NCBI RefSeq assembly: GCF_018373095.1
Contig: NZ_JAHAHT010000040.1
Coordinates: 1 to 13,835 of the forward strand
Reading direction: 5' to 3'
Source: Haemophilus parahaemolyticus
GTDB taxonomy: Bacteria; Pseudomonadota; Gammaproteobacteria; Enterobacterales; Pasteurellaceae
DNA length: 13,835 nucleotides
Position numbers and translations under genes: made by a program. Shown one piece after another: positions 1 to 6,706 of this stretch. Position 1 is the first letter of the stretch. Each line of letters opens with the position of its first letter. The notes under the pieces are model-generated. The model saw only the letters and a list, made by a program, of their open reading frames with translations. It ran no database searches and was not told where the DNA came from.

Positions 1-200
1 TTATTTAAAGCTAGAATGAGCAAGCCCGAGGTAATTTTATCTAATCGATGTACAAGCCAAACTTGCTCCATACCAAGCTGTTTTGCAACTAATTCGGTAA
101 ATCCAACCGCTTGTTGATCTTTATGTACGCTAATGCCCGCAGGTTTGTTAATAATCACAAAATCCCGATGTTGCAGGCAGAGAGTAAAAAGCAAATTCAT
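1..200 (-). CDS. RluA-family pseudouridine synthase, N-terminal part (cut by window edge)
   Basis: Reading from ATG at 198-200 leftward gives 66 open codons to the window edge with no stop. Visible landmarks are the N-terminal stretch INKPAGISVHK and the motif HRLDKITSGLLIL near residues 49-61. The HRLDxxTSGLL box is the signature of RluA/RsuA-type pseudouridine synthases, and its Asp is the catalytic nucleophile that converts uridine to pseudouridine in rRNA or tRNA. No S4 RNA-binding domain precedes the catalytic part, so it resembles the short TruC/RluA-like forms. Which RNA site it modifies cannot be read from this fragment. It is divergent from the phosphatase gene to its right. The ribosome binding site is weak. 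A perfect uptake-signal core lies inside the gene at 106-114. Confidence 0.85.
   Translation of the reverse strand, partial: MNLLFTLCLQHRDFVIINKPAGISVHKDQQAVGFTELVAKQLGMEQVWLVHRLDKITSGLLILALN
106..114 (-). repeat. DNA uptake signal sequence core
   Basis: The minus strand reads ACAAGCGGT, a perfect core of the Apl-type Pasteurellaceae uptake signal, which the competence machinery prefers. It lies inside the pseudouridine synthase gene. Confidence 0.8.
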
Positions 201-208
201 GTTATAAT
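200..208 (+). promoter_or_regulatory. Extended -10 promoter of the phosphatase-TerC operon
   Basis: TGTTATAAT is a perfect extended -10 element (TGn plus TATAAT). It lies 38 bases before the phosphatase ATG at 247. I see no convincing -35 at the right distance, which is usual for extended -10 promoters. It overlaps the start codon of the divergent pseudouridine synthase. Confidence 0.5.
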
Positions 209-246
209 CCCGACTCTTTTTTTGGGCTATTTTAAAGGAAATGGGG

Positions 247-879
247 ATGGCACTAAATATTTATTTAATTCGACATGGCAAAACCGTGTGGAATATTGAA
301 GGACGCTTGCAAGGCTCCGGCGATTCGCCTTTGGTTGAAGAGGGCATTGAGGGGGCGAAAAAAGCAGGGCAAGCGTTAAAAGCGGTTCAATTTTCTGCAG
401 CATATTCTAGTATGCAAAAACGCGCTCAAGACACGGCAAACTATATTCTGGCGGAAAATGAAACGCAAAATGTTCCGCACTTTCATCATTGGGGCTTGAA
501 TGAATTTGACTTTGGCAGTTGGGAAGGGATGAAATCGGTCGATTTATATGAGAATGATGAATATTGGGTAATGAAAAAAACACCCGCTGAATATAAAGCA
601 TTGGAAAGCGGCGGTGAGACCTATGAACAGCTTTATCAGCGTGTATTTAAGGTATTCAACCAAATTGCCGAATTGCACAAAGATAACGAAAATGTATTGA
701 TTGTCGCACATGGAATGACTTTAACTGTTTTAACTGCAGTGTTAAAAGGCTTGCATTGGTCGGAATGTCGTGATGAAGAGAAACACAAATTTGTGATGAA
801 TACCGCCATCAATATTGCCAAAGTTGAAAATGGCAAGGTGGAATTAGTTGAATTTAACAATATCGAGCATTTAGTTTAA
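247..879 (+). CDS. Histidine phosphatase family protein (phosphoglycerate mutase-like)
   Basis: This is a 210-residue member of the histidine phosphatase superfamily, branch 1. The RHG motif is at residues 9-11 (His10 forms the phosphohistidine). Arg59 sits in SSMQKRAQDT, the acid donor candidate Glu86 in LNEFDFGSWEG, and the second catalytic His155 in VLIVAHGMTL. The size and motifs fit GpmB-like or alpha-ribazole-phosphatase-like broad phosphatases, and the substrate cannot be read from sequence. An in-frame ATG exists at 241, but AGGA at 236-239 is only one base from it and seven from ATG 247, so I chose 247. The TerC gene follows after 21 bases with no terminator between them, so the two are probably cotranscribed. 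No signal peptide is visible, which suggests a cytoplasmic enzyme. Confidence 0.88.
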   Translation: MALNIYLIRHGKTVWNIEGRLQGSGDSPLVEEGIEGAKKAGQALKAVQFSAAYSSMQKRAQDTANYILAENETQNVPHFHHWGLNEFDFGSWEGMKSVDLYENDEYWVMKKTPAEYKALESGGETYEQLYQRVFKVFNQIAELHKDNENVLIVAHGMTLTVLTAVLKGLHWSECRDEEKHKFVMNTAINIAKVENGKVELVEFNNIEHLV

Positions 880-900
880 TTTTAATTTTTTGTAGGTTAT

Positions 901-1899
901 ATGGCACACTTTGGTTTTCCTTTAGAAACAATTATTGTCTTTTTTGCGGTAATTCTTTTTTCCATTTATATGGATTTAGTTGCCCATAAAAATAGCAAAG
1001 AAATCACGGTGAAAAATGCGGCAATGTGGTCGTTATTTTGGATTTCATTAGCCGTTGCATTTTATGTTTATTTATATATTCGTTTTGACACATCTTGGGC
1101 GGATTTATATTTAGCAGGCTATGTTTTAGAAAAAAGTTTATCAATTGATAACTTAATGGTTTTTGTCGCTATTTTTGCCTCGTTTGGTATTACAGGCAAA
1201 TTGCAACATAGAATTTTATACTGGGGCATTTTAGGGGCATTAGTATTCCGTGCGATTTTTGTAGTGCTCGGCACAGGTTTATTTGCAGCAAGCCCTTGGG
1301 TTGGCTTTGTTTTCGCCTTATTTGTGTTGTGGAGCGGCTGGAAAATGCTTACTGCAAAAGAAGAGACAGAAGAAGAAATTGAAGATTATACTAATCACTG
1401 GAGCGTACGTTGGGTTGGAAAAATAATGCCTGTTTTACCAAAACTACACGGCTATAACTTCTTCGTTAAACAGGCAGAATTAAAAGCGGAAGAGCTGGCA
1501 AATGTAACTCGCAAAGGCTTGCGTTACGCAACACCTGCATTTTTATGTTTAATCGCAATTGAAACCTCCGATGTTGCTTTTGCGTTTGATTCAGTGCCAG
1601 CCGTGATTGCCGTAACACAAGAACCGCTCTTAGTTTATGCAGCAATGATTTTTGCTATTCTTGGTTTGCGTAGTCTCTATTTTATTTTAGCAGCACTGAC
1701 TAAATATCTAGTGCATTTAGAAAAAGCAGTCATTGCGTTATTATTCTTTATCGGTATTAAAATGGGTATTCAATCTTGGAACCACGCGGTATTCGATACG
1801 GGGTTCCATATTTCGCCAAATACCAGCTTATTTATTGTTTTAGGAGTGTTATTTATTGGTGTGATTGCATCACTTATTTTTCCAGAGAAACACGAATAA
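901..1899 (+). CDS. TerC/Alx-family integral membrane protein, probable metal exporter
   Basis: This 332-residue, strongly hydrophobic protein has about eight or nine membrane segments. The family signatures are EKSLSIDNLMVF (residues 77-88, Glu77 and Asp83) and AIETSDVAFAFDSVPAV (219-235, Glu221, Asp224, Asp230). These acidic residues lie in membrane helices and are thought to bind metal. An acidic cytoplasmic loop (KEETEEEIEDY, about 153-163) lies mid-protein, as in E. coli Alx (about 321 residues), which exports manganese. A role in Mn2+ export in the inner membrane is therefore inferred from the family. The ribosome site (TAGG) is weak. Only 21 bases separate it from the phosphatase, so no manganese riboswitch of the kind that precedes E. 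coli alx fits in front of it. The name tellurite-resistance protein is historical for such proteins and not supported here. Confidence 0.88.
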   Translation: MAHFGFPLETIIVFFAVILFSIYMDLVAHKNSKEITVKNAAMWSLFWISLAVAFYVYLYIRFDTSWADLYLAGYVLEKSLSIDNLMVFVAIFASFGITGKLQHRILYWGILGALVFRAIFVVLGTGLFAASPWVGFVFALFVLWSGWKMLTAKEETEEEIEDYTNHWSVRWVGKIMPVLPKLHGYNFFVKQAELKAEELANVTRKGLRYATPAFLCLIAIETSDVAFAFDSVPAVIAVTQEPLLVYAAMIFAILGLRSLYFILAALTKYLVHLEKAVIALLFFIGIKMGIQSWNHAVFDTGFHISPNTSLFIVLGVLFIGVIASLIFPEKHE

Positions 1900-1945
1900 A
1901 ATAGTGGAAATTTAATTTCTTTAGAAAACTATACTAGTTAATTAT

Positions 1946-1983
1946 AAATGGCTAGGTGCTATCTTTATAGCACTTAGCCATTT
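1946..1983. terminator. Bidirectional terminator between terC and fadJ
   Basis: A 16-bp inverted repeat (1946-1961 with 1968-1983, one G-T pair) encloses a six-base loop. It lies between the convergent ends of the TerC gene and fadJ. The flanks are AT-rich on both sides but lack long T runs, so strength is uncertain. Confidence 0.7.
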
Positions 1984-1991
1984 GCATTTTA

Positions 1992-2015
1992 ATCAAATAT
2001 ATTTTGTCTATTATG
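1992..2015 (-). repeat. Copy 1 of a terminator-associated motif (TTTTGTCTAYTAYG)
   Basis: The plus strand carries TTTTGTCTATTATG at 2002-2015, preceded by ATCAAATATA. It overlaps the fadJ stop codon. Closely related sequences occur at 5870-5891 and 10431-10452, each on the same side of a terminator hairpin. This copy is the most divergent of the three, with two extra bases. Its function is unknown. Confidence 0.35.
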
Positions 2016-4161
2016 CCTCTTTTTCCGTCTGATCTAACAAAAACGGACAAGGCTCAAATCGATCCCCATAAATTTTCTGGTGAACTTTAAGCTGTTTCAC
2101 AATCTCTTTTGCCCCCACTTTTTCCATATAGGCATAAATACCACCTCTGAATTGTGGGAAGCCAGTGCCGAGCACGGAAGCGACATTTCCTTCTTCAGGC
2201 GATTGAATCACTTTTTCGTGCAAACACCAAGCGGCTTCGTTGATCATTCGTAAAATACAACGGCGGGCGATCTCTTCTGCTTCCAAGTCATTTTGTGTGA
2301 TGGTTTCCATCACGTGATAGATACTTTTATCCTCCTGCAAGCGTGTACCGTGCTTGTCATACATATAGAAGCCACGTTTGTTTTTGCAGCCTTTGCGTTC
2401 ATTGCGAATGAGTAACTCTGTTTTAGCTGGCATTTCGAAACGTTCGCCATAGGCTTTTACTAAGGCAGGTATGGCTTTGTTTAGCACGTCTAAGCCCATT
2501 TCATCCATCATTGCAAGCGGTCCAATTTTGAAGCCGAACTCTTGTAACGAGCGGTCGATAAATTCAATCGCTTCACCATCAATCACACATTGCATCGCTT
2601 CAAGTAATAATGGCGTGAGCAAGCGGTTGATAAAATAACCTTGCGTATCAGAAACCAACAAAGGCACTTTACCTTGCTGGATTGCAAAATGGATGGCGGT
2701 GGCAATGGTGTGTTCGCACGTGCCTTCGTGGGGGATAATTTCCACCAACTGCTGTTGGGTTACAGGACTAAAATAGTGAAAACCGATCACATTTTCTGGA
2801 CGTTTTGCTACTGATGCAATCTCTTTGATCGAAAACGTGGAGGTATTTGTCGCAAAAATAGCATGTTCATCGTAGTAATTCTCGCTTTCTTGCAACATTC
2901 GTTGCTTAAGCTTGAGATCTTCATACACTGCTTCAATAATAAAATCAGTCGATTTCGCGGCAACTAAACGTTCGCCTCCTGTGATCAAATTCATTCGTTG
3001 GATCATTTCGCCTTCACGTAGCTGTTTTTTTTGTACCGCTTGTCGCATTAAGTCGTAGCAAGTTCGTAGTGCTTTTTGGATTTCAGAAGGGTGAATATCC
3101 TTAATTCGTACAGGAATGCGTGCGTTATTTGCGGTTAAGTAAGCAATGCCCGCTCCCATATAGCCAGATCCTAGAATACTGACCTGCAACACATCACGGA
3201 CGTTACCACGAATGGCGTATTTGTCTTTCATTGCCCGCTCAGTTTTCTTTAAATTCACCAATACGTTTGCGGTTTCGGTGTTGAGTAATTTAACCAATGC
3301 ATTTTGTTCAAAAGTTAAACCTTGCTTGAAATGAGGTTCTTTAAGTAACTCAACTAATTCAACCACAGCAGGATAGTTACCAAATGTTTGTTGCCAGAGA
3401 TGATTTTCCAAGCGATCGAGTAATTTATTACGTAACGATGGCGTACCTTCCAATTTCTTTCGCCATTTGTGTAGCAAGTTTTTCGGTTTCTTATAATCTG
3501 CTTTGGCAATTTGGTTCTCTAGCAAAAGCTGATAAGCGACTTGAAACAAGCGGTTCGCAGGCACAGCCATATCTATTAAACCGAGCTTGAGTGCGTGTTC
3601 TACATCGACTTTTTTGCCCGAACTGAGCATATCCGCTGCCTGATTTAAGCCAATTAAACGAGGTAAACGCTGAGTGCCACCCGCAAATGGCAAAATACCA
3701 GAGCGAATTTGTGGCATTGCAAATTGTGTGTAAACTTCATCGGAGGCGATGCGATAATCACAGGCTAAAGCGAGCTCCAAACCTGCTCCGAAGCAATGAC
3801 CATCAATAGCCACAATCACTGGCACTTTAAGCACATTTAGTTCACGCATTACTAATTGCATTTCTTGCGAAAATTGTTTGAGCTGGGCTTCTGTTTTGCC
3901 TTGTAATACCGAAAGTTTAAAGCCTTGAATAAAGTTTTTCGGGCGTGCTGAAATAAATAAAATGCCTCGCACTTGTTGATAAATCGCTTTTCCAATCACG
4001 TTACGCAGTTCTTCTACGCAATTTTCTGGCAACCAGTTTGCATCATTTTCTGGGCTTAAAATGTTTACCACCGCAATGCGATTATCATCAACTTCAACTT
4101 GGAAAGTAGGACGGTTTATCTCGTTCATTTCGCTTTGTGTTTGTTCAATTTGATCTGTCAT
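2011..4161 (-). CDS. fadJ: FadJ-like fatty acid oxidation complex alpha subunit with altered hydratase site
   Basis: This 716-residue protein has the length and domain order of E. coli FadJ (714): enoyl-CoA hydratase at about 1-200, then 3-hydroxyacyl-CoA dehydrogenase at about 325-710. The dehydrogenase part keeps its NAD loop GSGYMG (331-336), the NTS segment (439-441), catalytic His462 in GFHYFSPV, Glu474 in QLVEIIPHEG and Asn512 in FINRLL. The hydratase part keeps Glu129 (GAGLELALAC) but has Gln151 (AMPQ) where FadB/FadJ have the second catalytic Glu (GLPE), and Phe-Lys at 81-82 where the family has Ala-Asp (GAD). Dehydrogenation is thus plausible but hydration is doubtful. It lies 14 bases after fadI and is surely cotranscribed. 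The GAGGAT ribosome site is unusually close to this ATG, and Met12 is an alternative start. A perfect uptake signal lies at 3546-3554. Confidence 0.9.
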   Translation of the reverse strand: MTDQIEQTQSEMNEINRPTFQVEVDDNRIAVVNILSPENDANWLPENCVEELRNVIGKAIYQQVRGILFISARPKNFIQGFKLSVLQGKTEAQLKQFSQEMQLVMRELNVLKVPVIVAIDGHCFGAGLELALACDYRIASDEVYTQFAMPQIRSGILPFAGGTQRLPRLIGLNQAADMLSSGKKVDVEHALKLGLIDMAVPANRLFQVAYQLLLENQIAKADYKKPKNLLHKWRKKLEGTPSLRNKLLDRLENHLWQQTFGNYPAVVELVELLKEPHFKQGLTFEQNALVKLLNTETANVLVNLKKTERAMKDKYAIRGNVRDVLQVSILGSGYMGAGIAYLTANNARIPVRIKDIHPSEIQKALRTCYDLMRQAVQKKQLREGEMIQRMNLITGGERLVAAKSTDFIIEAVYEDLKLKQRMLQESENYYDEHAIFATNTSTFSIKEIASVAKRPENVIGFHYFSPVTQQQLVEIIPHEGTCEHTIATAIHFAIQQGKVPLLVSDTQGYFINRLLTPLLLEAMQCVIDGEAIEFIDRSLQEFGFKIGPLAMMDEMGLDVLNKAIPALVKAYGERFEMPAKTELLIRNERKGCKNKRGFYMYDKHGTRLQEDKSIYHVMETITQNDLEAEEIARRCILRMINEAAWCLHEKVIQSPEEGNVASVLGTGFPQFRGGIYAYMEKVGAKEIVKQLKVHQKIYGDRFEPCPFLLDQTEKEA
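3546..3554 (+). repeat. DNA uptake signal sequence core
   Basis: A perfect ACAAGCGGT lies inside fadJ. Near-copies GCAAGCGGT also lie in fadJ at 2513-2521 and 2619-2627. Confidence 0.8.
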
Positions 4162-4175
4162 ATCATCCTCACTTT

Positions 4176-5480
4176 CTATTCCGTTTCTAACACCATTGCC
4201 GCACCTAAACCGCCCAAGCCGCTTGAAGCCACCAACGATGTGTCGCCACCTTTACGTTTTAAGGCAAAAAGCGACTGAATCACGGTGCGAAGACTGGTAA
4301 CTGCTCGTGGGTTACCAAAGGCAATTGAACCACCCAGATGGTTGAGCTTATCGAAATCAATTTTGCCCAAACAAGCGGTGCGATTTAGCTGAGATTTTGC
4401 AAAATTGTCCGACTCAAACAAACGAATATTCATCAGCATTTGGCTTGCTGAGGTTTCGTGAATATCAATAAAATCCATATCGGCAAGCGTTAAGCCAGCA
4501 CGTTCAAGGGCAATTGAGCTAGAAATTGTTGCTCCAGCAAACATATTGTGCCAAATATCATTGCCCGTAATCGCATAACTGCGAATATAGCCTAATACCT
4601 CAAGCCCCAATGCTTTGGCTCGGCTCTCATTCATCAACAACACCGCCGCTGCCCCGTCTACAGGTTGAGGAATATTCGCCTCAGTGACAGTCGCATAAGG
4701 TTTGTGCATAATCGGTGAAAAGCGTTGGTAATATTGTGGGCGAGTAGCTGCGTTGATTAAAGTATCTGCCACCACAAAATCGGTGTAAGGACGCGGCACA
4801 GATTGCATAACCTCCTCTTTAAACAAGCCCAATTTCCACGCATTTGAAGCTTTTTCATTTGAGAATCGAGCGTATTCATCTTGTTCAGCACGGCTGATGT
4901 TGTAATCTTGCGCCATCTGTTCAGAGAGTTCAGCCACGGAAAGTTGTGTCGTGAAATCTTTTAAATTCACCCCGTGCGGTTTGAAATCACCCCAAGAAAA
5001 ATCACGAAAACGGCGAAATTTTTCATCGAGTGTTTCAGCTTTGAAAATGGATTTGAATTTATAAATTACACGAGGACTTAAGCTGATTGGAGCATTGGAA
5101 ATGGAATCTGCACCACCTGCAATGCCTGCAGAAATCGAACCAGACAGAATACTTCCAGCCACATTGACTATCGCTTGCAAGCCAGAAAGACAAGAGCTAC
5201 TAATACTATAAGTTTGCAGTTGTGGCATATTTAATGCAAGGGCAATTTCACGCGCTGGATTTGGGATGTCTGGTTGTTGAATAACTTGCCCAAAAACGAG
5301 CTGTTCAATTTCATTACGATCAATAGCTAACCGGCTTAAAAGCTCATTAGTTACCATTGTTCCCAAACTAGTAGCATAGGCATCTTTAAAGCCTGTATCA
5401 CGACGAGCAAATGGCGTTCTAAGCCCACTGACTATCGCAATACGATCTCCTTGGGCAGTTAAAAGACGTTGTTTAGGCAT
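4176..5480 (-). CDS. fadI: FadI-like 3-ketoacyl-CoA thiolase with substituted catalytic residues
   Basis: This 434-residue thiolase-fold protein aligns end to end with E. coli FadI (436). Shared blocks are GDRIAIVSGLRTPFAR, EQLVFGQV, AGIAGGADS, LGGSIAFG and the C-terminus GGLGAAMVLE. The nucleophile is kept as Cys97 (SISSSCLSG), and His341-Glu342 of the HEAF-type motif are kept (HETSASQ). The His of the GHPxGATG box is Asn390 (GNPRAVTS, codon AAC at 4313-4311), and the second catalytic Cys (CAAGG in E. coli) is Ser420 (SSGLGG, codon AGC at 4223-4221). In known thiolases these two residues activate the nucleophile and shuttle protons, so normal thiolysis should be badly reduced. The frame is intact, so this is not an obvious pseudogene. 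AGGAA precedes the ATG by about six bases. It is first gene of the fadI-fadJ operon. Confidence 0.88.
   Translation of the reverse strand: MPKQRLLTAQGDRIAIVSGLRTPFARRDTGFKDAYATSLGTMVTNELLSRLAIDRNEIEQLVFGQVIQQPDIPNPAREIALALNMPQLQTYSISSSCLSGLQAIVNVAGSILSGSISAGIAGGADSISNAPISLSPRVIYKFKSIFKAETLDEKFRRFRDFSWGDFKPHGVNLKDFTTQLSVAELSEQMAQDYNISRAEQDEYARFSNEKASNAWKLGLFKEEVMQSVPRPYTDFVVADTLINAATRPQYYQRFSPIMHKPYATVTEANIPQPVDGAAAVLLMNESRAKALGLEVLGYIRSYAITGNDIWHNMFAGATISSSIALERAGLTLADMDFIDIHETSASQMLMNIRLFESDNFAKSQLNRTACLGKIDFDKLNHLGGSIAFGNPRAVTSLRTVIQSLFALKRKGGDTSLVASSGLGGLGAAMVLETE
4371..4379 (+). repeat. DNA uptake signal sequence core
   Basis: A perfect ACAAGCGGT lies inside fadI. Confidence 0.8.
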
Positions 5481-5483
5481 AGC

Positions 5484-5549
5484 GTTCCTGTAGATAATGA
5501 GAAATGTTCGGCTACAAAAGTAAATATTCTAACACGGCAGTACAGGAAC
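5484..5549. promoter_or_regulatory. Inverted repeat bracketing the fadI promoter
   Basis: GTTCCTGTA (5484-5492) and TACAGGAAC (5541-5549) form a perfect 9-bp inverted repeat 48 bases apart. One arm covers the fadI ribosome binding site (AGGAA on the minus strand) and the other lies just upstream of the probable -10. It does not look like a FadR site. A regulator binding both arms is conceivable but unproven. Confidence 0.25.
5526..5531 (-). promoter_or_regulatory. Probable -10 element of the fadIJ promoter
   Basis: The minus strand reads TGTTAGAAT, an extended -10 (TGn plus TAGAAT), 46 bases before the fadI ATG. The -35 region (TTTCTG, 17 bases upstream) is poor. Confidence 0.4.
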
Positions 5550-5837
5550 AGAAAGCGACCCTCTTCGCTGATATTATATTCTTATACTTTGTAAGTAACA
5601 TTCAGGTAAACCAATAAAGAAAGGTTACTTTCCTTATAAACATAAAAATGTAAAAGGCACTTATGTAAGTTTGATATATTATATAAATTATTTATTTTTA
5701 AGAATTCTTTTGAAATAAATATAGATAGGACAACAAATAGGTTTGATGGATTATTTAAACATCTAAAATATTAATTAAATAATTATAATGGATTAACGAG
5801 AAAACGTAAGATTATGTTTATAAATTATTTTTAAATA
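5550..5837. other. AT-rich spacer without recognisable genes
   Basis: About 290 very AT-rich bases lie between the fadI promoter and the dps terminator. I found no open frame with a ribosome site, tRNA or repeat array. Only short, weak inverted repeats are visible, such as AGCGA/TCGCT around 5556-5575. Confidence 0.5.
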
Positions 5838-5881
5838 AAAACAGTTGATAATATTTTTAAAAAAATGTTATCAACTGTTTT
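5838..5881 (-). terminator. Intrinsic terminator of dps
   Basis: A 21-bp inverted repeat (5838-5858 with 5861-5881) has one wobble pair and a two-base gap. It begins 33 bases after the dps stop codon. On the minus strand the stem runs into TTTTTATTT, as expected for a rho-independent terminator. Confidence 0.8.
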
Positions 5882-5891
5882 GTCTACTACG
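5870..5891 (-). repeat. Copy 2 of the terminator-associated motif
   Basis: This 22-base stretch overlaps one arm of the dps terminator and matches 10431-10452 at 19 of 22 positions, all differences being transitions. Its core is TTTTGTCTACTACG. Function is unknown. Confidence 0.4.
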
Positions 5892-5913
5892 CTTTTAAAT
5901 TCTCAAGACAATG

Positions 5914-6396
5914 TTAAGCATGACAAGTTTGGCAAGCTGCTTGGAACATCCACACTAATTTTTCTTGTTCTTTGATGTAGTCACTCATTTGAGAATTTGT
6001 ACCTTCATCACCTGCTTCACCTGCAAGTTCAAGAATTTCGCGTTGTTGTTCAAGTAACACTTTTAAACCCGCTAATGTGCCAGATAAACAGTCTTGAGCA
6101 CTGCTTACAGCAATATCTTCTTGAATGCGTGAAACTTTTAAGTATTGACTATATGCATTATTTGGTGTGTAGCCTAAAGTTAAAATACGTTCTGCTAATT
6201 CATCTACTTTGGTAATTAAATCAGTATAAATCTCTTCAAATTTTGCGTGTAATTCAAAGAAGTTCACACCTTTGATATTCCAGTGATAACCACGCACGTT
6301 AGTATAGAACACTTGATAGCTTGCCAATAAATCATTTAATTTTGAAGCCAATTCTGCTGATGCAACTTTATCTAAACCGATTGATGTTTTTGACAT
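5914..6396 (-). CDS. dps: Dps-family ferritin-like DNA/iron protection protein
   Basis: This 160-residue protein has the four-helix Dps fold. Ferroxidase ligands match E. coli Dps spacing: His38 (GYHWN), His50 (ELHAKFEE), Glu54 in place of Asp, then Asp65 and Glu69 (KVDELAERI). Dps proteins assemble as 12-mers that oxidise Fe2+ with peroxide, store the iron and may shield DNA. The N-terminus is short with few lysines, so DNA binding is not assured. The C-terminus ends in an unusual CQTCHA with two cysteines. In H. ducreyi the homologue FtpA was described as the fine tangled pili subunit. AGAGGGAA is a good ribosome site six to seven bases before the ATG. The gene has its own terminator and is divergent from cdd, with which it shares a regulatory intergenic region. 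Confidence 0.92.
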   Translation of the reverse strand: MSKTSIGLDKVASAELASKLNDLLASYQVFYTNVRGYHWNIKGVNFFELHAKFEEIYTDLITKVDELAERILTLGYTPNNAYSQYLKVSRIQEDIAVSSAQDCLSGTLAGLKVLLEQQREILELAGEAGDEGTNSQMSDYIKEQEKLVWMFQAACQTCHA

Positions 6397-6438
6397 AATT
6401 TGTTCCCTCTTTATGTATGTAATATTAAAAAATAAATC

Positions 6439-6456
6439 AAAGAGCCTGTGCTCTTT
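6439..6456 (-). promoter_or_regulatory. Perfect hairpin in the dps upstream region
   Basis: AAAGAGC-CTGT-GCTCTTT forms a 7-bp stem with a four-base loop, 43 bases before the dps start. It could be a leader hairpin or an operator. It is not followed by a T run on the minus strand, so it is not a terminator. Confidence 0.4.
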
Positions 6457-6559
6457 GTGTTGATAAGTATATGTCTTTCACTTGATAGATACAAATTACT
6501 TCATTCAATAAAATATATAGGAATTACCTATTCGTTAATAAATTGTTAAAGTCTATGCC

Positions 6560-6577
6560 TATCAATGTTAGTTGATA
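6560..6577. promoter_or_regulatory. Inverted repeat in the dps-cdd intergenic region
   Basis: TATCAA-N6-TTGATA is a perfect symmetric repeat directly beside the CRP box. The minus strand TTGATA at its left arm could also be a -35 for dps, with TTTATT 17 bases on as a weak -10. The binding protein is unknown. Confidence 0.35.
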
Positions 6578-6599
6578 AATGTGAGCAGGTTCACAAATT
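6578..6599. promoter_or_regulatory. CRP-cAMP binding site
   Basis: TGTGA-N6-TCACA (6580-6595) has both half-sites perfect and AAA/AAT flanks as in the CRP consensus. It is 112 bases before the cdd ATG and about 185 before dps. In E. coli cdd is a known CRP target, so catabolite control of cdd is the simplest reading. Which gene it serves is inference. Confidence 0.75.
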
Positions 6600-6662
6600 T
6601 CAAGATTGATTGTTCGTAAAGAAGTGAACCCCTCGTAATAAAAATAAATTTATGCTTTAATA

Positions 6663-6671
6663 ACAAGCGGT
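6663..6671 (+). repeat. DNA uptake signal sequence core
   Basis: A perfect ACAAGCGGT lies in the cdd leader, followed by the AT-rich tract typical of this signal. Confidence 0.8.
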
Positions 6672-6706
6672 TAGATTTTTAATCTTTTTTGCATTGGGAG
6701 AGAGTT

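Noticed and set aside
1900..1945. Small gene between terC and fadJ
   Set aside because: The space is too short and contains only an AT-rich lead-in to the terminator hairpin.
6689..6706. Earlier TTG start for cdd
   Set aside because: The ribosome site GGGAG lies inside this extension and fits ATG 6707, which also gives the family-typical length.
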